Of a stretch of DNA of 64,000 nt, positions 8,220 through 16,636 are shown piece by piece. The position numbers and the translations under genes were made by a program. Source of the stretch: Aminobacter ciceronei. Its GTDB lineage: Bacteria > Pseudomonadota > Alphaproteobacteria > Rhizobiales > Rhizobiaceae. How positions within the stretch are numbered: position 1 is the first letter of the stretch; the number at the start of each line of letters is the position of its first letter. The notes beneath the pieces are model-generated. The model saw only the letters and a list, made by a program, of their open reading frames with translations. It was not told the origin of the DNA and did not search any database. The DNA lies in contig NZ_JACJHY010000020.1 in assembly GCF_014138625.1 (NCBI RefSeq), positions 62,001-126,000 on the forward strand, given 5' to 3'.

Positions 8220-9037
8220 TGACAAAATCTTCAGCCACATCAGGTGGCCATTGTGTCGTTGATTCCGTTGGCAAGGTTTATTCGTCATCTGGGAACGATC
8301 TCGAAATCGTCCTCAAGGATTGCAGCTTCGAAGTCCCGGCCGGAAGTCTGACTGTTCTTCTCGGACCGTCGGGCTGCGGCAAGAGCACGATGGTAAAGCT
8401 AATCGCTGGGTACGAAACCCCGACGCTGGGGCAAGTCCGACTAGACGGCGTTCCGGTTAATGGTCCGAATGCCGATCGCATCGTCGTCTTCCAGGAAACG
8501 GCGCTGTTCCCCTGGATGACTTTGCAGGAAAATGTTGCTTACGGGCCGGTTCAAGCGGGCGAGGCCAAAGCTGCTGCCGAACGAGAAGCAGGCGCGTTAT
8601 TGCGCACCGTCGGACTTGCCGGTTTCGAGCATCGCTACCCAACTCAGATCTCAGGCGGCATGCAGCGACGTGCAGAAGTTGCCCGTGCTCTGATCACCCG
8701 ACCCAAATTGATGTTACTCGATGAGCCATTCCGCGGCCTAGATCATATGTCTCGCGGACTGATGCAGGAATACTACTTGAAGCTCTTCGATGAGCATCGC
8801 ATGACGACCTTGTTTGTTACGTCGGAAATTGATGAAGCGATCTTCCTGGCGGATCGGCTAGTCGTTCTCAGCTACAAGCCGACAGTTGTGAAGACCGTGA
8901 TCGATGTGGATTTGCCGCGACCGCGCAACTTCCAGATGCTGACCTCTGCCACCTATGGCCGGATCAAGGAACAGGCGCTCGATCTCCTCTACAACGAGGC
9001 CCTGAAAGCCTTTGATCAAACACCCGCTGCGGCTTAG
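8219..9037 (+). CDS. NitT-type ABC ATPase, partner subunit lacking the H-loop histidine
   Basis: A 272-residue ATPase with Walker A GPSGCGKST (49-57), Q92, signature ISGGM (144-148) and Walker B LMLLDEP (164-170). The H-loop, normally THD, reads TSE with Ser202 in the histidine position. The tail after residue 225 (DLPRPRNFQML) is shared with the upstream ATPase and is typical of NitT-type subunits. Its start overlaps the stop of the upstream ATPase, so the two are translationally coupled. The mirror-image defects of the two subunits (signature in one, H-loop in the other) point to an asymmetric heterodimer. Confidence 0.88.
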   Translation: MTKSSATSGGHCVVDSVGKVYSSSGNDLEIVLKDCSFEVPAGSLTVLLGPSGCGKSTMVKLIAGYETPTLGQVRLDGVPVNGPNADRIVVFQETALFPWMTLQENVAYGPVQAGEAKAAAEREAGALLRTVGLAGFEHRYPTQISGGMQRRAEVARALITRPKLMLLDEPFRGLDHMSRGLMQEYYLKLFDEHRMTTLFVTSEIDEAIFLADRLVVLSYKPTVVKTVIDVDLPRPRNFQMLTSATYGRIKEQALDLLYNEALKAFDQTPAAA

Positions 9038-9048
9038 GGGCAAGATAC

Positions 9049-9978
9049 ATGAAGATCATTAAAAGCTTGTTTGAACGGAAGTCTGCCGCCGAACCTACAG
9101 CGCCTGCCGACATTTCTGGACTCCTCAATGGGTTTTCGGTCGAGGTTCTGCCTAAGACAGTCGGTAGACTCCTGGAACGCTCAGAAGGGCTTCCTGCCCG
9201 CAGTCGAGTGTATATCGCTTACATCCAAGGGACTGATATTGTCGACATGGTAAGTACAGCTCGGCGCCTAACGGATGCCGGATTTGAGCCTATGCCGCAT
9301 ATTCCTGCACGGCTGGTGAAGGATCGGCAAACGCTTTCCGACTGGGTCGCCCGTTACAAGAATGAGGCAGGAGTTCATCAAGCCCTAGTGATTGGCGGCG
9401 GCGTTGATCATCCGGTGGGCGAATTCAGTTCCTCCATAGAGTTGATGGCGACTGGGGTGTTCCAAAAGGCAGGGTTCGATCGTCTGCATGTGGCAGGGCA
9501 TCCCGAGGGCAATCGTGACATCGACCCAGATGGGACGGACAAAAATACGCTTGCTGCACTGAGATGGAAGCAGGAGTTTTCCGAACAGACTGGGGTGGAT
9601 ATGGCAATTGTCACACAATTCTCATTCGACAGCCAACCGGTGATCGAATGGGCACAACGATTGTCCGCGGAAGGCATCCGACTTCCGATCCACATTGGAG
9701 TGCCTGGACCTGCAAAGTTGCAGACCTTGATCCGCTACGCTCTCCATTGCGGTATCGGACCGAGCATTCGCGTGCTTCACCGGCGAGCTGCGGATGTGAC
9801 GCGTATGATGTTACCCTTTACGCCGGAAGAGTTCCTGAATGGCATTGCTCATCACAAAGCTGCAAATCCAGGAAGCAAAATCGCCGTCTCACATTTCTTC
9901 CCACTTGGCGGCATTGATAAGGTCCTTGAATGGAACGCCCGCTTTACGCGGGAAGTGGGCCTCCCGGACGTTTGTTGA
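9049..9978 (+). CDS. Methylenetetrahydrofolate reductase-like (MetF-family) protein
   Basis: A 309-residue FAD TIM-barrel protein of the MetF family, which interconverts methylene-THF and methyl-THF. Seen are the N-terminal catalytic-type glutamate in FSVEVLP (E32), HIPARLVKD (84-92), VAGHPEGN, the IVTQFSFD segment and the HIGVPGPAKL loop. The segment that carries a folate-contacting aspartate in E. coli MetF (RGD) reads GGG here, around residues 116-118, with an Asp two residues later. It follows the ATPase by 11 bases in the same unit. MetF-like paralogues near transporters often serve demethylation pathways, so I infer handling of a methyl or methylene group taken from the imported compound rather than methionine synthesis. 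Confidence 0.82.
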   Translation: MKIIKSLFERKSAAEPTAPADISGLLNGFSVEVLPKTVGRLLERSEGLPARSRVYIAYIQGTDIVDMVSTARRLTDAGFEPMPHIPARLVKDRQTLSDWVARYKNEAGVHQALVIGGGVDHPVGEFSSSIELMATGVFQKAGFDRLHVAGHPEGNRDIDPDGTDKNTLAALRWKQEFSEQTGVDMAIVTQFSFDSQPVIEWAQRLSAEGIRLPIHIGVPGPAKLQTLIRYALHCGIGPSIRVLHRRAADVTRMMLPFTPEEFLNGIAHHKAANPGSKIAVSHFFPLGGIDKVLEWNARFTREVGLPDVC

Positions 9979-10064
9979 ATCCCTGGCCTCAAGCTGGGCC
10001 AACGGCCAAGTAGTCGGACACGTTTATTTTAAAGCAGCAGTGAACCTACGGCGAAAATGTCATC

Positions 10065-10799
10065 TTGTTCCAGAATCTGATGAACTTGCCAATCGCAAGC
10101 GTGGTAGCCATCGTAGCGGTGGCCGGCCTAGTACGCGGCGTTACTGGTTTTGGCGGGGCGATGTTCATGGCCCCGCCACTCAGTTTGTTGGTCGGGCCCG
10201 TCCAAGCTGTCTTGTACGCCTTATTTCTGGAGTCGATCGCTGTACTGGCGATTATCCGTTCGATTTGGCCTCGGCTGAACCCTCGTACGCTTGCCTTCGT
10301 CGGAATCCCGGCCTTGTTGAGCGCCCCTGTCGGTGGTCTCCTGCTGACTATTCTCGACGCGAATATCATCAGATATTTGATCGCGACTACTGTGGTGATA
10401 TTCAGCCTGCTCCTCATGGTCGGGTTTCGCTACGATGGGCCGCCTCGTGGCACGACTTCAGCGATTCTGGGAGGTTTCAGTGGAGTTTTGTTCGGCGCGA
10501 CCAGCATGGGAGGCCCTCCCGTCATCCTGTATCTTCTCTCAGGCCCCGACCATCACGATGTAACCCGCGCCAATCTCGTTGCATATGTTAGCGCCGTCTC
10601 GGCGGCAGCACTTGTACTACCCTGGTATGGGGGTGCACTAACGGCAGCAGTCACCCTCAACGCGCTCGCATTGGCCGCGCCTTACCTGCTCGGAATATGG
10701 CTCGGCAGCCACTGCTTCTCGTTCTTGAGCGAAAAACTTTTCCGCCGCACAGTGCTAGGATTTATGCTATTGAGTGGATTGGTCGCGCTTTTAGGCTAG
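10065..10799 (+). CDS. TauE/SafE-family membrane exporter
   Basis: A small membrane protein of about 240 residues with seven to eight hydrophobic segments. It has the family's opening motif GLVRGVTGFGGAMFMAPPL and the second half-repeat GGFSGVLFGATSMGGPPVIL. Members export sulfite, sulfoacetate or related anions; known ones sit in taurine and sulfonate catabolic clusters. The start could be TTG at 10065 or the in-frame ATG at 10080; neither has a strong ribosome site. It lies 86 bases after the MetF-like gene, so it may have its own promoter. It supports release of sulfite-like products by this cluster. Confidence 0.83.
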   Translation: MFQNLMNLPIASVVAIVAVAGLVRGVTGFGGAMFMAPPLSLLVGPVQAVLYALFLESIAVLAIIRSIWPRLNPRTLAFVGIPALLSAPVGGLLLTILDANIIRYLIATTVVIFSLLLMVGFRYDGPPRGTTSAILGGFSGVLFGATSMGGPPVILYLLSGPDHHDVTRANLVAYVSAVSAAALVLPWYGGALTAAVTLNALALAAPYLLGIWLGSHCFSFLSEKLFRRTVLGFMLLSGLVALLG

Positions 10800-10855
10800 T
10801 AGAGCTTGCGTTCGTGGTTGTTATGCAGCGCGACTTGGATTGGATTGCATGAGAT

Positions 10856-10868
10856 GCATTCGGAATGC
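10856..10868. promoter_or_regulatory. Short palindrome upstream of the CRP-like regulator
   Basis: GCATTC-G-GAATGC is a perfect inverted repeat about 40 bases before the chosen start of the regulator. It could be an operator, but its arms do not match those at 2818 and 2943. Confidence 0.25.
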
Positions 10869-10907
10869 TGTTGTCTGCAGCGTTCTAGTGAAGTTCGAGT
10901 GGCGTGG

Positions 10908-11654
10908 ATGAGTCAAGCTGTTGTGCACTCGGATTTCGACAACGAAGCACCATGGTATTGGCGCCCGGTCAATCTTTTCGACGGCACGCCATCCGAGACG
11001 CGGCGAGAATTCTTTAATTGTGCGAAAATGCGCGGCTTCGCGCGAGGTGAGCATGTTTGCCTTGCCGACGAACTAGCTGACCATCTGTATTATGTTGTCG
11101 CCGGCTTAGTTAAAGTTGAGCACATCACAGCCACTGGAAATGTCACTATATTCTGGTTCTGCGTCCCCGGTGATCTATTCGGTGCGGGCGGCATTTCTGG
11201 CAGCCTTAGGCAGGGTGTCTATAGCAGGGCCGTGGAGGATTCTCAAATTGCGCTATTGCGACGCACGCAATTTGAAGAATTGGTCGGGAACCATCCGAGG
11301 CTGGCTCTCAATGTGATCAAACTCATGGGTGGTCGTCTAAGGCTGGCATGCGATGCGATGGCCGAGGTAACCCAACGAGCAAATCTGAGGGTGGGCCGTC
11401 TGCTCCTGCGTTTGGCAGAGAGTTGTGGACAGTGGACGAATAAGAATGAAGTGGCGATCAGGGCCCGCATTTCACAACAGGAAATGGCCGACATGGTCGG
11501 ATGCACGCGTCAGACAGTTACCGAGGTCTTGCAGAGCTTGTCTCGGAGCGGAATCATTAGGATAGAGAAGAGAACCATTCACATCCCAAGCGTGGAGCGG
11601 CTGCGGACTTGCGTTGAAGATGCCGAAATGACTGACGGCGGTAGTATACTGTAG
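10908..11654 (+). CDS. CRP/FNR-family transcriptional regulator
   Basis: A 248-residue regulator from the ATG at 10908. Upstream in-frame starts (TTG 10806, ATG 10854) would add residues that do not resemble the family. The N-terminal half is a cyclic-nucleotide-binding-type barrel (FARGEHVCLADELADHLYYV, FCVPGDLFGAGG). The C-terminal winged helix has ISQQEMADMVGCTRQTVTEV, about residues 186-205, where TRQTV is the recognition helix. It does not show the cysteine set of an FNR iron-sulfur sensor. Being the last gene of the metabolic cluster, it is the best candidate to bind the twin palindromes at 2818 and 2943, though that is inference. Confidence 0.85.
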   Translation: MSQAVVHSDFDNEAPWYWRPVNLFDGTPSETRREFFNCAKMRGFARGEHVCLADELADHLYYVVAGLVKVEHITATGNVTIFWFCVPGDLFGAGGISGSLRQGVYSRAVEDSQIALLRRTQFEELVGNHPRLALNVIKLMGGRLRLACDAMAEVTQRANLRVGRLLLRLAESCGQWTNKNEVAIRARISQQEMADMVGCTRQTVTEVLQSLSRSGIIRIEKRTIHIPSVERLRTCVEDAEMTDGGSIL

Positions 11655-12126
11655 ACTTTCTGCCATCGAACACGAGTCATTTTCCAACGCGCTGGTGTGG
11701 CGATTCGCGTTCTTCGTCTTCGGCGCAATGTCATTGCATAGCTCATTCGGCTGAGTTGGCGTTCTCAATCTCTGCCTTGCTAGTTCAATCTGCGCCCATT
11801 TCCGAGACGATGTAAATTCGACTTAGGGGCCGAGAGTGCTCTAGCGTAGAATTGCGTGCACAAAGGCGGGTCCGCTTTGCGCCTTCTACACGGTCGTTCG
11901 GCAGAGAGGCGCTGAACCCTAAAAGCGGCCACTAGATTTGGCAGCTCCCCGCAAGTTGCCGGCATCCCTTTGCGCATTGCGTAGCCGTATTCCTCGATGA
12001 GGAGCGGGTATGTAGGTCGTCTGGAACACCGGAAATTCGTACGTTTTAACTTCACAGGGTTGTTCGAGTAGATGATAAAGGCCAAATGATGCCGATCAGG
12101 ACGAGAGCGTCTGTAAAGGGGGCAAG
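11655..12126. other. Intergenic stretch with no recognisable gene
   Basis: This 472-base stretch separates the metabolic cluster from the defence operon. Short open frames exist on both strands, but none has a plausible ribosome site or a family I recognise. GGGGGC just before 12127 is the ribosome site of the SIR2 gene. Confidence 0.5.
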
Positions 12127-13329
12127 ATGCATAAACATGATCCAGCTCGTCAAATCAGCTTTATTCAGCAAGCCCTTTCTCAGAACCGAAAGCCGATCGG
12201 CTTCTTCCTCGGCGCAGGCTGCCCCCTGTCGATCCGCGTCAATCACCGCGAGGAGGACGGGAAAACCGTTACCGACCCGCTGATCTGGGATGTTGCCGGA
12301 TTGACGAAGGTAATCGCCAAGTCACTTTCGAGTGGAAAACCCGAAAATCCCAAAAGCTGGGACAAAATAGTTCAGATCGTTAAAGACGATGGCGGCGAAA
12401 GCGGCAATATTGAGCTCCTGCTCAGCCGCATTCGCGTATTCGCGAGCGTTGCCGGCAGCGGGAATGTGCGCGGTCTTACAAGGGCCGAACTCACCGCGCT
12501 CGATACTGAGGTCTGCAAGGTCATCTCACAAGAGGTCACTCGCTCGCTTCCGACCAGGGACACCCCCTATCATAATCTCGCGATCTGGAGCCGTTCGATC
12601 CGCCGAGAGCGGCCCGTTCATCTCTTTACTACTAACTATGACCTGCTGATGGAGCAGGCGCTTGAGGAAAGTTCGGCGCCCTATTTCGACGGTTTTATCG
12701 GTGCGCGAAAGGCGTTCTTCGATTTGGGCGCGGTCGAGGATGAGGGCCTGTTGCCTCCGCGGTGGACCCGGCTCTGGAAGATCCACGGCTCGCTCAACTG
12801 GCGCCTTGAAAATGAGACCGACGTTGTTCGAACCGACGAAAAGACCGACAAGCAGAGCTATCTGATCTACCCGTCGCACCTCAAATATGACCAGAGCCGC
12901 AAGATGCCCTATCTAGCGATGCTCGACCGTCTCAAGGCTTTCCTGCTCGCTCCATCCGCGCTGCTGTTCATTTGCGGCTATTCTTTCGCTGACGAGCATA
13001 TCAACGACGTGATCTGCCGTAGCCTCGAGGCCAATCCGACCGCACATGTCTTTGCCTGCGTTTTCGGCGAACTAGAGTCAGATAACTACAAACTCGCCCG
13101 CCAGTGCGCGCTGTCGAATCCCAATCTCAGCTTGTTAGGTTTCGACAAAGCTATCATTGGTCGCACACCGGGCGATTGGACTGCCGACGGATCGGATGAT
13201 CTTTTGCTTCCGCCCAGCATTCTCGTGAGAGATGGCGACAATGTTACCTTGCGGCTCGGAGATTTCGCAGCACTCGGCACTTTGTTGCGTGGCCTCTCCG
13301 GTGAAGGTGTGAGCGATGTTGCGGCCTGA
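12127..13329 (+). CDS. SIR2-like NAD-consuming defence effector
   Basis: A 400-residue SIR2-domain protein. The nucleotide-binding motif FFLGAGCPLS (26-35), TTNYDLLMEQ (168-177, with N170 and D172) and KIHGSLNW (218-225, with H220) match the SIR2 fold of anti-phage proteins. These degrade NAD when infection is sensed. It overlaps the next gene, a HerA-type ATPase, by 14 bases. SIR2 next to HerA is the established SIR2-HerA (Nezha) defence pair, in which the two proteins form a large complex. GGGGGC upstream of the ATG supports the start. Unlike the simple two-gene systems, two more genes follow here in tight succession. Confidence 0.88.
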   Translation: MHKHDPARQISFIQQALSQNRKPIGFFLGAGCPLSIRVNHREEDGKTVTDPLIWDVAGLTKVIAKSLSSGKPENPKSWDKIVQIVKDDGGESGNIELLLSRIRVFASVAGSGNVRGLTRAELTALDTEVCKVISQEVTRSLPTRDTPYHNLAIWSRSIRRERPVHLFTTNYDLLMEQALEESSAPYFDGFIGARKAFFDLGAVEDEGLLPPRWTRLWKIHGSLNWRLENETDVVRTDEKTDKQSYLIYPSHLKYDQSRKMPYLAMLDRLKAFLLAPSALLFICGYSFADEHINDVICRSLEANPTAHVFACVFGELESDNYKLARQCALSNPNLSLLGFDKAIIGRTPGDWTADGSDDLLLPPSILVRDGDNVTLRLGDFAALGTLLRGLSGEGVSDVAA

Positions 13330-15220
13330 TCGCGCTGATCGGGCGACCGTCATCGGAACGGTTCAAGACGTCAGCGGCACGTCGGTCAGCGTGACCCTGA
13401 CCTCGGACCGATTTTCGGGCCTGAGCTTTGTCCACGGCCAAGGTCATAAGATCGGTCAGATCGGCAGCTTCGTCAAAATCCCGATCGGCTATGTCGATCT
13501 CTATGGGATCGTCTCGCAGGTCGGTGCCAGTGCGGTGCCGGAAAAGGCGGCGCTCTCCATGCCCAATGGGCTGCGCTGGATGACAGTCCAGCTGATCGGC
13601 GAAGGCTATCGGACTGGCAGATTTCAACGCGGAATCTCGCAGTACCCAACCTTCGAGGATGAAGTTCATCTTGTCTCCGAGGCCGACCTCCAGGCGATCT
13701 ATGGACGATCGGACAAGCAGAACCATCTGGTCCGCGTCGGCCATGTGGCGGGAAGCGAGTCGATCGACGCGCTGGTCGACGTGAACAAGCTCGTCACGCG
13801 CCACAGCGCTGTGGTGGGAACGACCGGCTCGGGCAAGTCGACGACGGTGGCCGGACTCCTCAACGTCCTGTCGGATGAGAGCCGCTTCCCCTCCGCGCGA
13901 ATCGTCGTCCTTGACCTTCACGGAGAATATGCCAAGGCGCTTGGCGACCGTGCGAACATCTTTAAGATCAGCCCGGATGTCCGCAACATCAACGAGCACC
14001 GGCTGTGCATCCCATTCTGGGCGCTGAGCTTCGACGAACTCATGCGGGTGACCTTCGGAAGCCTTCCGCCCGATGGAAAAGCGCGCAACATCATCCTCGA
14101 GCAGATACTCGAAGCTAAGATCGCAAGCCTGACGGCGCAGCCGATCGCCGGTGTCGATCCCGCCAGCATCACCGCCGATAGCCCGGTGCCTTTCTCGCTG
14201 AACAAACTCTGGCATGACCTCTATTGCCGCGAGTTCGGAACCTATCTCAGCGCCAGCGGCGCGAACCCGTCAGATCAGGCGACCTGGGCCTATGAATGCG
14301 ATCCTTTGGGCGCGAAGATCGTCGGGGATGCGCAGGCCGCGGTTCCACCGCGCTTTCGCAAGGTCAAGAATGTCGCCTCCGATCCGGAGAAGATAAATTG
14401 GCTCCCCGACGTCCTCAACATCCGGGGGCCGCTTGAGGCGCTCGGCGCCCGGCTTCGCGTCGCGCGCTACGACTTCCTGCTGAAGGCCGGCGATTGGCAT
14501 CCCGAGCTCGACGGCACGACGACTAAGACGCTCGCCGAGCTCGTCGGGCAATGGCTCGGCAGTGACAAGCCGATCACGATCCTCGATCTGTCGGGCATTC
14601 CCTCGACGGTGACGAACGACATCATCGGCAGCATCTTGCGTGTCCTTTACGATGGTCTCTTTTGGGCGCGGAACCTCTCGGAAGGCGGGCGCGAACGCCC
14701 GCTGCTCGTCGTGATGGAGGAGGCGCACAGCTACCTTGGCGACGATGGCAGCAGCGCGGCCTCGATCGCGACCCAGCGCATTGTCAAGGAAGGGCGCAAA
14801 TATGGGATCGGCGCGATGATCGTTAGCCAGCGCCCGGCCGAGATCAATCCCACGATCCTGTCACAATGCGGGACCTTCTTTGCGATGCGGTTGAGCAACG
14901 CCACCGACCGCTCACATGTGACCAGCGCTCTCTCCGACAACCTCGAAGGTTTGACGAGCATGTTGCCGGTGCTACGCACCGGCGAAGCCATCATCCTCGG
15001 CGAAGCGGTAAGGCTCCCCATGCGGACAATGATCCAGGCGCCACCTCGCGATCGTCGCCCCGACAGTCAGGATCCACTGATCTGTGACGAAGCCGCGCCC
15101 GAGGATTCGATGACGCCAGGCGGTTGGAACCTGCAAATGCACATCGCCGCGGACTATCGCTATTTTGTCGAGACTTGGCTCCAGCAGAACCCGGTCCCCA
15201 CCCCGCCCAAGAAGGAGTAA
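13316..15220 (+). CDS. HerA-family hexameric ATPase of the SIR2-HerA system
   Basis: A 634-residue HerA/FtsK-type motor ATPase. The N-terminal HAS-barrel region (about 1-130) precedes Walker A GTTGSGKSTT (168-177) and the RIVVLDLHGEYAKAL strand. Walker B LLVVMEEAHSYLG comes near residue 463, followed by GAMIVSQRPAEINPTILSQC with the sensor and arginine-finger regions. HerA rings drive or scaffold nuclease or SIR2 partners. The start overlaps the SIR2 gene, so both are made together. The next gene starts five bases after the stop. Confidence 0.9.
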   Translation: MLRPDRADRATVIGTVQDVSGTSVSVTLTSDRFSGLSFVHGQGHKIGQIGSFVKIPIGYVDLYGIVSQVGASAVPEKAALSMPNGLRWMTVQLIGEGYRTGRFQRGISQYPTFEDEVHLVSEADLQAIYGRSDKQNHLVRVGHVAGSESIDALVDVNKLVTRHSAVVGTTGSGKSTTVAGLLNVLSDESRFPSARIVVLDLHGEYAKALGDRANIFKISPDVRNINEHRLCIPFWALSFDELMRVTFGSLPPDGKARNIILEQILEAKIASLTAQPIAGVDPASITADSPVPFSLNKLWHDLYCREFGTYLSASGANPSDQATWAYECDPLGAKIVGDAQAAVPPRFRKVKNVASDPEKINWLPDVLNIRGPLEALGARLRVARYDFLLKAGDWHPELDGTTTKTLAELVGQWLGSDKPITILDLSGIPSTVTNDIIGSILRVLYDGLFWARNLSEGGRERPLLVVMEEAHSYLGDDGSSAASIATQRIVKEGRKYGIGAMIVSQRPAEINPTILSQCGTFFAMRLSNATDRSHVTSALSDNLEGLTSMLPVLRTGEAIILGEAVRLPMRTMIQAPPRDRRPDSQDPLICDEAAPEDSMTPGGWNLQMHIAADYRYFVETWLQQNPVPTPPKKE

Positions 15221-15225
15221 AACAT

Positions 15226-15444
15226 ATGGCCTGGCAGGATTTCGCTCCCTTCACCTCATCGAACATCGCCGCAATCCGCTACGATGAAGATCGGCTGCTG
15301 CTCGAGATCGAGTTTCACAACAGCACCCGCTATCACTATTTTGAGGTGCCTCCGCAGATTGCCCAAGCCTTCGATCAAGCCGGATCGAAGGGAACTTTCC
15401 TTGCATCGACCATCAAGGGTCATTATCGCTACAGCCGGGTCTAA
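15226..15444 (+). CDS. KTSC-domain small protein in the SIR2-HerA operon
   Basis: A 72-residue protein made almost wholly of a KTSC domain: SSNIAAIRYDEDRLLLEIEF, then RYHYFEVPPQIAQAF and KGTFLASTIKGHYRYSRV. KTSC is a small domain named after the lysyl-tRNA synthetase C-terminal region; its function is poorly known. GGAGTAAAACAT upstream supports the ATG at 15226. It sits between HerA and a putative nuclease with one- to five-base gaps, so it is part of the operon. It might bind nucleic acid or act as an adaptor; nothing in the sequence decides this. Confidence 0.75.
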   Translation: MAWQDFAPFTSSNIAAIRYDEDRLLLEIEFHNSTRYHYFEVPPQIAQAFDQAGSKGTFLASTIKGHYRYSRV

Positions 15445-15445
15445 T

Positions 15446-16483
15446 ATGCCTCTTGTCAGCCTCGATCAGAAAAATACTCGCGTTCAGTTTGGTGCATTCG
15501 AGGTCGACAACAAGATCTTGTTCGAATTCTTCAACAAAGCTCCGGCTGCCGAGCGCGACGAGCAGCTTCACAAGGCGCTCTATATCGGCGTCCTAGCGTT
15601 GATGGAGGACCGGCTCTCGAGCTTCCTTTCGAGAACCGCGAACGAGCTCGGCACCGAGCTCGAAAGTCTTAAGCTTATCTTCGACATGAAGAAGGAGCTT
15701 TTCTATCGGTCCGCGGTCAAGGGTGTGCTCGCTGAAACCGACATCGCCGACTTCCTGTCCGAGTTTTTAGCTCGCCAGAAGATTGCTGACCGCATCGAGC
15801 TGACCGGCGACCGGGCCGGTGCGATCCGTAGGAATAAGACGGGCGACATCGTCTGCCATCTGGCCGGCGACAGCGGCAAACGGATCGCGATCGAGTGCAA
15901 GTTCGACAAGAGTATCCGTCTTGGCGACATCCGGACCAAGGACATCTTCACGAAGAAAGCGGATACGGCCTGGAGCCAACTCCTCGAAGCACAAGCGAAT
16001 CGCGACGGCCAGGCTGGCATCATCGTGTTCGACGCATCGCTCGTCGATAGCAGCATCCTGGTTGCGGTTCAGGATCTGAAGTTCTTGCCCGGTATCGGCC
16101 TAATCGCGATCATCGATTCGCAGAAGGGTGATTATCGCAACCTTGCCATCGCCTACATGCTAGCGCGCGACATCGCTCTGAACGCAAAGACAATCGAGCT
16201 CGACACCGATGTCCTCAAGATCATCGTCAATCGGCTAATCAAGGATGCGCGCGACATGGCACTGGTGAAGCATCTCGTCACCGCCAATATCGACAATATG
16301 AAGCAGATCCTCGCGCAGATCGAGAAGGGCATCCTACTCGCCGAATTCAATCAGCGCTACCTCATCAAGTTCCTCGCCGAGGGTACCCTCACAAAGGAGG
16401 ATATGCTTGCCTTCTACGCGGGCGAAGAGGTCAAGGAGCGCTTCCGTTTAGTCGAGCGGGAAATAGGAGATCTTTGCTCTTGA
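15446..16483 (+). CDS. Putative PD-(D/E)XK-fold nuclease of the SIR2-HerA operon
   Basis: A 345-residue protein I cannot name by family. Its middle part looks like a PD-(D/E)XK core: D134 in KTGDIVCHL, then a strand with IAIECKF (E150, K152), followed by a helix with WSQLLEAQANR. The N-terminal 110 residues are mainly helical and charged. The C-terminal third is also helical, ending in GEEVKERFRLVEREIG, and may mediate contacts. It begins one base after the KTSC stop codon and closes the four-gene operon. I infer a DNA-cleaving effector or a sensor of foreign DNA; no test of activity is possible from sequence. Confidence 0.6.
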   Translation: MPLVSLDQKNTRVQFGAFEVDNKILFEFFNKAPAAERDEQLHKALYIGVLALMEDRLSSFLSRTANELGTELESLKLIFDMKKELFYRSAVKGVLAETDIADFLSEFLARQKIADRIELTGDRAGAIRRNKTGDIVCHLAGDSGKRIAIECKFDKSIRLGDIRTKDIFTKKADTAWSQLLEAQANRDGQAGIIVFDASLVDSSILVAVQDLKFLPGIGLIAIIDSQKGDYRNLAIAYMLARDIALNAKTIELDTDVLKIIVNRLIKDARDMALVKHLVTANIDNMKQILAQIEKGILLAEFNQRYLIKFLAEGTLTKEDMLAFYAGEEVKERFRLVEREIGDLCS

Positions 16484-16523
16484 CGTGGACAGCGCCCCTA
16501 TCCGCTTGTCGCGACCGAGAGCT

Positions 16524-16544
16524 GACTGTCTGCAATCGGCCCCT
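16524..16544. repeat. 21-bp direct repeat, left copy
   Basis: GACTGTCTGCAATCGGCCCC plus T here recurs with one mismatch at 20440-20460, in the same orientation. The two copies flank the helicase-nuclease gene, so they may mark the ends of an inserted module or be copies of a dispersed repeat. Confidence 0.65.
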
Positions 16545-16636
16545 TTTTCAGGCAATATTTGCCCGGCCGGCTTTGCGGCTCCATCGCCGCCGCTGGGGGC
16601 ATCCTCGTCGCCCCCTACGACGTGATAGTATGCGGC

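Noticed and set aside
11780-12085. Leftward 101-codon frame before the SIR2 gene
   Set aside because: No ribosome site, odd composition, no recognised family.
13244-14215. Open frame antisense to the HerA gene (323 codons)
   Set aside because: The HerA frame has all ATPase motifs; the opposite frame has none.
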